Shown one piece after another: positions 21,709 through 27,498 of a DNA stretch of 27,498 nt. How positions within the stretch are numbered: position 1 is the first letter of the stretch; each line of letters opens with the position of its first letter. A program made the translations under genes and the position numbers. The DNA comes from a virus: positions 1 through 27,498 of IMG/VR virus record IMGVR_UViG_3300032293_001716, one strand, 5' to 3'. The notes beneath the pieces were generated by a model. It did not search any database. It saw nothing but the letters and a program-made list of their open reading frames with translations, and was not told the DNA's origin.

Positions 21709-22668
21709 TCAGTCGTTGATCGAGAGAACACGGAACTGCGGGAGAACCGCCGCGTTCACACGACCGACGCCCACGAAGGCGTTGGCGTCGACGCGGTTCA
21801 CGGTGGTCGCACCCGCGAAGCTCTTGGTGAGCAGCAAGCCCCACTCGGGGAGCGCCACGGGCTCGGCACCCATCGGCACCGGGACGCGGGACGTGTCGCC
21901 GGTCGCGAAGCCGAACACGCCCGGAGCGAACGCGAAGCCGACGTGGTCGCCGCCCGAGGCGTTGACGTCGACGCTCTTGAAGATCTGGATCCCCAAGAGC
22001 GAGCCGCCCATGCCGAGGCCCATAGCCGAGCCCAGCGCCTGCTGGCCTTCGGTGGGCTCGGGGAACTGGAAGCCCGTGTAGGAGCGCAGCGAGGTGCGAA
22101 GATCGGTGAGCTGCTCGGGGTGCAGGATCGCGATCGCCTGGCCCTCGTAGCCCTCAGTCTCCTCGAAGGCCGCGACCAGCGCAAACCAATCGTCGGTGTC
22201 GAGCGCCGCGCCCGAGGTGCCCTTGGCCGTGCTGATACCGGTCGCGGACGAGCACATCAGACGACGAAGGGTGCGGAGGTAGCTGTCGACGGTTGCGGAC
22301 GCCAGCGCCTCGATCGTGAGGCCGTCCTGCTGGACGATCGCACGCTGCGCGGCTTCCTCGTAGGCGAGGTGGTAGCGGCCGATCGTGATGTCGGAGTAGG
22401 TGCTCGTGAAGCCCGAAGCGGAGCCCGCGGCGACCTCGGTGGCCATGGCCGCCATGTACGTCGAGTAGCCGATCCCGCCGACCTGGCGGCGACGGAGGGT
22501 GTTGGAGCCCGAGCCGGCGACGTCGCCGACCTTCGGGAGCAGACCCGCGACGACGGGGTTGAGGCGCTCGGCGAGCTCCTGAAGAAGCACGGGCTGGAGG
22601 AACGCGGCGCTATAGCCCCAATCGGAGACGGTCTGAGCTTGCGTCGCGGGAGCGTTGATCGTGGTCAT
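21709..22668 (-). CDS. Major capsid protein (HK97-fold, inferred)
   Basis: A 319-residue protein in the capsid position, following the scaffold gene. Features suit an HK97-like shell protein: an N-terminal helix with FLQPVLLQELAERLNPVVAGLLPKVG, a strand-rich E-loop-like section around 45-100 (TLRRRQVGGIGYSTYM), a helical spine near 130-150 (SYLRTLRRLMCS), and a C-terminal region with ILHPEQLTDLRTSLR and VGRVNAAVLPQFRVL. There is no long N-terminal delta domain, which fits a separate scaffold. The ATG at 22666-22668 follows AAAGGG. A hairpin-bearing 123-bp gap precedes it, which may raise its expression. Confidence 0.85.
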   Translation of the reverse strand: MTTINAPATQAQTVSDWGYSAAFLQPVLLQELAERLNPVVAGLLPKVGDVAGSGSNTLRRRQVGGIGYSTYMAAMATEVAAGSASGFTSTYSDITIGRYHLAYEEAAQRAIVQQDGLTIEALASATVDSYLRTLRRLMCSSATGISTAKGTSGAALDTDDWFALVAAFEETEGYEGQAIAILHPEQLTDLRTSLRSYTGFQFPEPTEGQQALGSAMGLGMGGSLLGIQIFKSVDVNASGGDHVGFAFAPGVFGFATGDTSRVPVPMGAEPVALPEWGLLLTKSFAGATTVNRVDANAFVGVGRVNAAVLPQFRVLSIND

Positions 22669-22791
22669 GGTGTAGCCCTTTCAGCGTTGTCGTTCGCTGA
22701 CGCTACACTCTTCGACCCCGTCCAGGGTCACGGCAGGGAACCGCGCGTCGATGCTTAGGTGCTACATCGGACGCGCCGACCCGTCAAGGCC
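22669..22791 (-). promoter_or_regulatory. Leader of the major capsid gene with two hairpins
   Basis: The longest gap in the late operon. It holds GACCC 22714-22718 paired with GGGTC 22725-22729 (6-base loop), and TCAGCG 22681-22686 paired with CGCTGA 22695-22700 (8-base loop). There is no clear promoter or U-tract. It may stabilise or boost capsid mRNA, or hold a processing site or promoter. Confidence 0.4.
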
Positions 22792-23394
22792 TCAACGTCG
22801 CATCCCGTTGATCTGGTCCAAGATCGCCCGAGCTTCGGCGAGCTTGCCAGCCCGAACGAGTCGGCCGTGTTCCTGGGCCAGCGCCCCGACGTCGGGGGCT
22901 TTGCGGGGAGGTTCACCCGCCGGGCCGGTGGCCGTGGTCGACGTCGTCGCCGTGGCCGTCGCCGCGGACGGCTTGGAGACGAGCGCGGAAACGATCGGGT
23001 CGACGTCGCGCGCCGAGCCCAACCACGAGTCGAAGCCCGTCCGCGAGGCCTCGGGAGCTTCGGCCATTTCGCGACGCCAATGCTTCACGAGCGCCTCCGC
23101 GCGCGGATCGTCCACCGCCACGCCCACGGCACGAAGCCCGCGATCCTTCTCGACGTCGAGCGTGAGCGCCTCGAAGCGCCCGCGGTAGTCCTCGGCCGCC
23201 TTCTTGATCGGGTCCAGCTCCGCGGCCAGCGGTTCGAGCTGCGCCACCTTGGCCCGGAGCTCGGCGATCTCCGTCTGATAGGTCGCCGCCTGGCGCTCCC
23301 AAGCCTTCGCCCGTCGATGCAGCTCGCCCGAGTCCACGACGACCTCGGCACCCGGCGAGCTCGCGCCCGCCGCCTCCACTTGTTCACCGCTCAC
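22792..23394 (-). CDS. Capsid scaffold protein
   Basis: A 200-residue, highly charged helical protein between portal and capsid genes. A long coiled coil covers about 25-95 (RAKAWERQAATYQTEIAELRAKVAQLEPLAAEL). A low-complexity Ala/Thr linker lies near 145-158, and a C-terminal helix with basic ends follows (HGRLVRAGKLAEARAILDQINGM). This is the usual plan of scaffolds, with the C-terminal helix touching capsid protein. I chose GTG 23392-23394, five bases after GGAGG, over TTG 23406. I see no separate maturation protease next to it. Confidence 0.8.
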   Translation of the reverse strand: MSGEQVEAAGASSPGAEVVVDSGELHRRAKAWERQAATYQTEIAELRAKVAQLEPLAAELDPIKKAAEDYRGRFEALTLDVEKDRGLRAVGVAVDDPRAEALVKHWRREMAEAPEASRTGFDSWLGSARDVDPIVSALVSKPSAATATATTSTTATGPAGEPPRKAPDVGALAQEHGRLVRAGKLAEARAILDQINGMRR

Positions 23395-23407
23395 GAACAC
23401 CTCCAAG

Positions 23408-25465
23408 TCACTCGGTTACCGGCCCGCCCACAACCCAAGCGTCGCACGTGCGAGCCGCAGCACACTTGAAGTCGAAGGCTTCACACCACCCAAGACGCCC
23501 CGCCGCGACGACCTCGCCCGCGTCCGCGCCGATCCCCTTCTCGATGCAGGCCGTGAGCCGCGGCCCCACGTTGAAGAAGGCGCAGTTCCCGCAAACCATC
23601 GTCCGCACCTGGTCGACGGTGGAGCGCATCCGATCGGCCTTGCCCTGCCAGTAGTCGCCGGGCTCGTCGGGGTTGGCCGGGCCATAGGCCGCGACGTCGA
23701 TCGCCTTCTGGCGGTTCTTGAGGTTCGCGGCGACGTCCAGCGTTTCGATCGGACAACCCGCGTATTCGTCCGTGCCCTCGTCCTCAAGGTCGTCCTCGGG
23801 GCTGCCTTCCAGCTCCACGACGGGCTCCACGACGGGCTTGACAACGACGGGACCGGGAACCGGCTCGGTGCTCGGTGCCGTGCCGAGAAGCCGATCCGCG
23901 AGCTCGGGAGGCAAGCGGTAGAACTCCACGAGGATCGCCTTCGCACCCGCCGCGGGGATATCGCCCTTCGCGGCCTTCTCGACGATCGAGACGGTGGCGT
24001 CAATGACCTTGGCCTCGTTGTCGTCGATGCCCTCCCCGAAGTCGTGGCCGGGCTTCTCGCCCTCGGCGATCTCTTCTTCGGCCTCAAGCGCCGCCTCGTC
24101 GGCCGCGATGCGCTTGAGCTCCGCGATCGCTTGCGGCCTGGTCATGCCGGGGTTGCGACGCATCATCACGTCGACCTGCGAGGCGTACCCGTTCGACACG
24201 CTCCACTCGTCGCCCTCCCGCTCGTTGCGGAGCTCGTCGGGGCTGGCCTGGATCTCGTGGTAGACGATCCCCACCGTGGAGACGTCGAGCCCGAGCAAGG
24301 CCCCGACCTGCGCGATCGTGGCGAGGTCGCACGCTTGGCAGAGCGGGTTGCGGCGCTTTTGCTCGTCCCGCTTGGCCGCGTTGGTGAGGTGGATCGCCGA
24401 GCCGGACATAGGGTTGGCCGACACCCGCATGGCATCGGTCGGGGTGATCCCCATGCTCATCACGACGTGTTGGCTGTAGCTCTGCGCATACTGAGCCAAG
24501 GCCGGGAGGGTGTCGACCTCGCCGATCTCGGAGACGCTCGGCTGATACCCGTCCGCGGTCCGGTGGACGGTCACAAGGTCGCCGGGGTTCACCGCGAGCG
24601 CCCGCCCCGTCATGCCCGACGACGTCGCCGTGGAGCTGCCAATGTCGATCGTGCCGTCGAGGATCAGCGCGATCTTGCCCGTGCTGTTGAGCGCCGCCCG
24701 GTTCGCGGCCGTGCTCAACATCATCGTGTTGAGCGTGCCGATCGCCGCGCCGCGCCCCACCTTCCAGTTCCACAAGTCGCCCACGTCGCGGGAACGGTCG
24801 ATCGACCACGGGAGGAACGGCCGCCCCGAGGCGTCGATCCACGGGTAGACCCCGACCAGCTCGGGGGCGACCTCCGCGGTGATATCCGCTCCGAGCTCGC
24901 CGCCTTGACCCGCCACGACGACCCGGAACACGGGGGCCGCCGGGTCGCGCACATCCCATTCATCCCAAGCGAACAAGGCTTCCCCGCCCACGTACCGCGA
25001 GCGGAGCCACCGCATGACAACCGGCCGCGTGCCGTCCGAAGGGTGCGGCTCGGCCCACAAGTCGCAAGGCGGCACGACGTGAAACACGGGCTCGCCGTCC
25101 ACGATCGCCACGTGTTGAGCGCACGCCCCGAGGCAGTAGGCCAAGAACTCCCGCCACTGCGCCTTGGTCCAAAGCGACCGCGTCGCCGGGTCAAGCCGCC
25201 CCGAGGCGTCGCCCGTGATCGCGGGGATCTGGCCGTAGTGCCCCGGCGTGGACACCGAAAGGCCGATCTGCACGAGCGGGTTCATCGCCGTGTCGGGAGG
25301 TCCGAACCGAGCAAGGCGGATCTCGTCGAGGTGGAAGGCCATATGCCGTTCAACGAGCTCGTCGCAGTCCTCCACCGCGAGCATGAAGCGCCGAGTCGTG
25401 GAGCGCACCCGGTCTCGCTCCCAAGCCGGGAAAACCATTTCGGGGCTGATCAAGTTCGACCGCAT
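23408..25465 (-). CDS. Portal protein with C-terminal cysteine-rich domain
   Basis: A 685-residue protein directly downstream of the terminase large subunit. The N-terminal 430 residues have portal features: TAMNPLVQIGLSVS, the YCLGACAQHVAI stem-like stretch, LWNWKVGRGAAIGTLNTMMLS, DLVTVHRT, and a Met-rich wing helix (HVVMSMGITPTDAMRVS). The helical crown includes ELKRIAADEAALEAEEEIAEGE. Beyond this an acidic Pro/Val linker leads to a last domain of about 70 residues with six Cys (CGNCAFF, TACIEK, GWCEAF, KCAAARTC then DAW). The tail could bind zinc or an iron-sulfur cluster. It makes this portal longer than most. The ATG follows GAGGTGG. Confidence 0.85.
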   Translation of the reverse strand: MRSNLISPEMVFPAWERDRVRSTTRRFMLAVEDCDELVERHMAFHLDEIRLARFGPPDTAMNPLVQIGLSVSTPGHYGQIPAITGDASGRLDPATRSLWTKAQWREFLAYCLGACAQHVAIVDGEPVFHVVPPCDLWAEPHPSDGTRPVVMRWLRSRYVGGEALFAWDEWDVRDPAAPVFRVVVAGQGGELGADITAEVAPELVGVYPWIDASGRPFLPWSIDRSRDVGDLWNWKVGRGAAIGTLNTMMLSTAANRAALNSTGKIALILDGTIDIGSSTATSSGMTGRALAVNPGDLVTVHRTADGYQPSVSEIGEVDTLPALAQYAQSYSQHVVMSMGITPTDAMRVSANPMSGSAIHLTNAAKRDEQKRRNPLCQACDLATIAQVGALLGLDVSTVGIVYHEIQASPDELRNEREGDEWSVSNGYASQVDVMMRRNPGMTRPQAIAELKRIAADEAALEAEEEIAEGEKPGHDFGEGIDDNEAKVIDATVSIVEKAAKGDIPAAGAKAILVEFYRLPPELADRLLGTAPSTEPVPGPVVVKPVVEPVVELEGSPEDDLEDEGTDEYAGCPIETLDVAANLKNRQKAIDVAAYGPANPDEPGDYWQGKADRMRSTVDQVRTMVCGNCAFFNVGPRLTACIEKGIGADAGEVVAAGRLGWCEAFDFKCAAARTCDAWVVGGPVTE

Positions 25466-25473
25466 TCACCACC

Positions 25474-26940
25474 TCACGCCATAGTCGCACGCCGGAGCCC
25501 GGCCACGAAGGTGCTCTTGAGCTCGTGCTCCACCGCGTACCGGTGGGCATCCCATACATCCTTCTTCGGATACCGGCTATCCCCCTTGAACCCGAGAAGC
25601 GACGCGCGGAACTCGGCACACCGTGGATGCACGAGGCCGCGCCCCTCGGCGAAGATCGTGTTGAGCAAGTGCGCCCCGTGAGCAACCGAGCCCGTGCCCT
25701 TCTTCGGCCAATGGATGCGCTTCGCCCTCGGGTCCGCGGACGAGATCGCCGCCTTCTTCAAGAGGTGGATCCTCAACGTGCCGTTGTCCTTGGCCGTCAT
25801 GTTGCGGCCCATACCCGTCGAGCGGTCGCCGATCCAGTCGTCGACGTTCTCGTAGGTGAGGCCGTGCCTGGCGAGCATCTTGAGGATGTTGTCCGCGTCA
25901 ATGTCGGGCGTCGTCTGATCGGGCAAGGCCACCTCGTCAATATGCCACGTCCGGCACGTCGAGGTCCGGCGCTCGGGTTCGGCGTGAGCTGCTACCGCGA
26001 CCAGCGCCGCCCGCTGCTTGCCCGGCACGAGGCCGTGGTCGATCCCCACGATCAACCTGGCCGGCGGGAGGTACAACCGATCGCACGTCTCCACGATCTG
26101 CTTGAGCGTGAACTCTCGCACGTGCGAAGCGTCATCGAAGGCCGACACGTACCGTTCCGTCGACACGACCTCCCAAGCCGCGTCGCACCTCATGGCCGCG
26201 TGCCCGGCCGGGAGGCTCGCCCGAAACTTCTCGATCTGCTCTTGGCTCAAGAGCGGCCTGGCGTAGCCCTCGGGGTGCGCGTTCTTCGGCTCCATCGTCA
26301 CGTGGTGCTCGGAGAAGATCCCCTTCTCCACAAGCGAACGAAGCCAACCTTGATCCGGCATCCCCGGCACCGGGGTAAACGTGATCGTGAACCACCCGTG
26401 GTGGCGCAAGAGACGCGGTGCGAGCTCCGAATAGACGTTCTCGGGGCACGGCTCGTCGCAGTAGACCGCGTGAATCGTCGACCCGGCGAGCGCCTCGGGG
26501 CCCTGGTTGTAGGTGCGGAGACGAATCACGGAGCCCGCACCCGGTCCGGAGACAAAGCGGATCGCCGGGTACTTCACGCCCCGGAGGCCGCGGCCCCGCT
26601 CGAACCACACGTCGGGATCGAGCTCGTGCTTCGGAAGCACCTCCCAAAGCTTCTCAAGGATCGCACCTTCCTGCGCCATCTGCTCGATGCTCTCGGAGAT
26701 CAACGTGACGTTGATCGGGCCGGACCACGGCCGGGGCCGCACGTGCTCCCCTCGGATCAAGTCCACGATCTCGTCGCACACCGTTGTCGTCTTGCCGACC
26801 TGGTTGCACGCCCGCACGAGACGGAACGGGGCCGCGTCCGCGAGGTAGGCGGCCTGCCACGGCACTCGACACCGCCACCTCGTCGGGACGGTCCCGACCT
26901 CCGCGGCGAGGTCGAAGAGACGCGAGAGCGCCGAGCTCAA
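25474..26940 (-). CDS. terL: Terminase large subunit
   Basis: A 488-residue packaging motor. The ATPase domain has Walker A NQVGKTT at about 46-52, Walker B HAVYCDE with acidic residues near 162-163, and a TFTP motif near 187. The nuclease domain has VGIDHG with Asp near 301, DDWIGDRS with Asp near 372, and KKDVWDAHRY with Asp near 461-464. All these acidic residues fit the RNase H-like site that cuts the concatemer. It starts at TTG 26938-26940, sharing TTGA with the stop of the small subunit, so the pair is coupled. Order (small, large, portal) is standard. Confidence 0.93.
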   Translation of the reverse strand: MSSALSRLFDLAAEVGTVPTRWRCRVPWQAAYLADAAPFRLVRACNQVGKTTTVCDEIVDLIRGEHVRPRPWSGPINVTLISESIEQMAQEGAILEKLWEVLPKHELDPDVWFERGRGLRGVKYPAIRFVSGPGAGSVIRLRTYNQGPEALAGSTIHAVYCDEPCPENVYSELAPRLLRHHGWFTITFTPVPGMPDQGWLRSLVEKGIFSEHHVTMEPKNAHPEGYARPLLSQEQIEKFRASLPAGHAAMRCDAAWEVVSTERYVSAFDDASHVREFTLKQIVETCDRLYLPPARLIVGIDHGLVPGKQRAALVAVAAHAEPERRTSTCRTWHIDEVALPDQTTPDIDADNILKMLARHGLTYENVDDWIGDRSTGMGRNMTAKDNGTLRIHLLKKAAISSADPRAKRIHWPKKGTGSVAHGAHLLNTIFAEGRGLVHPRCAEFRASLLGFKGDSRYPKKDVWDAHRYAVEHELKSTFVAGLRRATMA

Positions 26941-27446
26941 GCGATCCCGCGTCGCCGGAACTCCCCAACCATCGCCACGGCCGCGGCCGGCGGAAGAGCG
27001 TTCGCGATCTGCCGCGCCTCGGCCACGATCTGCTCAACGCTCTTGCCCTGCCTCTTGGCGTCGCTCTCGACGGCCTTGCGCCACTCCATCCACGCCGTGA
27101 CGCGCGCCTTCACCGCGGCCACCCGTGCCGTGTCGCCGAGGTTCGGATCGTAGGCCATATGCTCGATCAACCTCGCTTGGCTCAAGAGCAGCTCCACCTC
27201 GGTGCACGTCTCGGGGTTGATCGGGGCCGCGCCGTCGACCTCGGCCGGGGCGTCGACCGGCGGGGCAAGCCGCACGACCTGGCCGCCACGCTTGCGCTCG
27301 CCGTCGAGGCGTCGGAGCCGGTTCGGGCTCACTCCGAGCTCCGCGCCGAGGTCTTGCCAGTTGAGCGCACCGCTCTCGCGGGCTCGGTCGATCGCGTCGA
27401 GGTGCTCACGATCCTCGTCGGGCGTGTAGTGTCGTCCCTTGCGCAC
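26937..27446 (-). CDS. Terminase small subunit (putative)
   Basis: A 169-residue protein preceding terL. A basic N-terminus (RKGRHYTPDED) and a helix-turn-helix (WQDLGAELGVSPNRLRRLDGE at about 30-50) would recognise the packaging site. A Pro/Ala linker is followed by long helices at about 85-165 (ELLLSQARLIEHMAYDPN, ARVAAVKARVTAWMEWRKAVES). That is the plan of small terminases: DNA-binding end, then an oligomerising helical core. The GTG at 27444-27446 follows GAGG. The call rests on gene order and layout. Confidence 0.78.
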   Translation of the reverse strand: MRKGRHYTPDEDREHLDAIDRARESGALNWQDLGAELGVSPNRLRRLDGERKRGGQVVRLAPPVDAPAEVDGAAPINPETCTEVELLLSQARLIEHMAYDPNLGDTARVAAVKARVTAWMEWRKAVESDAKRQGKSVEQIVAEARQIANALPPAAAVAMVGEFRRRGIA

Positions 27447-27498
27447 GGTAGAACCTCACTTTATCGCGTAGCGCGCGCGCAACAGCGAACGTAAAGAC
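27447..27498 (-). promoter_or_regulatory. Upstream region of small terminase, possible late promoter or packaging site
   Basis: The 52 bases upstream of the first late gene hold GAGG (ribosome site), GATAAA on the minus strand (27465-27460), and a 10-base alternating GC tract at 27471-27480. No well-spaced -35 is seen, and the window ends here. Such a site is where late promoters and cos or pac sites are often found, but none is proven. Confidence 0.35.

Noticed and set aside
20539-22758. Plus-strand open frame of over 700 codons opposite capsid and connector genes
   Set aside because: It crosses several coupled minus-strand genes and shows composition typical of a shadow. No family motif is seen.
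24044-27153. Long plus-strand open frames opposite portal and terminase
   Set aside because: The opposite strand encodes intact Walker and nuclease motifs, so these are shadows.
1-27498. tRNA, rRNA or insertion sequences
   Set aside because: I saw no clear tRNA cloverleaf, ribosomal RNA segment, transposase motifs or terminal inverted repeats by reading; a covariance-model search would be needed to exclude a divergent tRNA.

Overview
This window is a dense, GC-rich stretch of a tailed-phage genome (Caudoviricetes, siphovirus-like), either free phage or prophage. It has a terminase, portal, scaffold, major capsid, tail tube, frameshifted tail chaperone and tape measure, but no tail sheath or baseplate-wedge genes. 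I see no integrase, tRNA, rRNA, CRISPR array or insertion sequence. The host cannot be named from the sequence. The base composition, strong GAGG-type ribosome binding sites and frequent GTG/TTG starts point to a high-GC bacterium. A single-domain M15 endolysin without a cell-wall-binding domain leans mildly towards a Gram-negative host; that is inference.

Layout. (1) 1-1557, minus strand: a Cro/C1-type regulator, a methyltransferase-like PPC-motif protein and a DEAH helicase that runs off the left edge. (2) 1558-1643: a divergent control region with a 9-bp inverted repeat and a TTGACA box inside a small palindrome. (3) 1644-8352, plus strand: an early operon of 15 genes. It opens with a recombination set (Erf annealing protein, SSB, YqaJ-type exonuclease) and continues through small unknown proteins, a double-HTH protein, flavin-dependent thymidylate synthase ThyX, a pentapeptide-repeat protein, a winged-helix protein and a Cys-pair protein. 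(4) 8353-8385: a hairpin between convergent transcription units. (5) 8386-27446, minus strand, read right to left: the late operon. Its order is small and large terminase, portal, scaffold, major capsid, head-completion and connector genes, tail terminator-like protein, tail tube, tail chaperones with a -1 frameshift, a small tail protein, tape measure, a very large tail fibre-like protein, a tail hub-like protein, small genes, and a lysis set ending in the M15 peptidase.

The early genes would process and recombine phage DNA and supply dTMP. The late genes build the capsid, package DNA, assemble a non-contractile tail and lyse the cell. The genes are packed tightly: about half of the same-strand junctions (19 of 39 by my count) are 4-bp NTGA stop/start overlaps. 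No gap between genes exceeds about 125 bases.

The observations most worth a second look are: a canonical G-GGA-AAC slippery heptamer joining the two tail chaperone frames; a 43-residue membrane protein gene overlapping the endolysin; a portal protein with an appended six-cysteine C-terminal domain; an Asp-box (sialidase-like) tail protein of 1044 residues directly after the tape measure; a two-gene tail cassette bounded by near-identical 17-bp repeats; and the inverted-repeat switch region.
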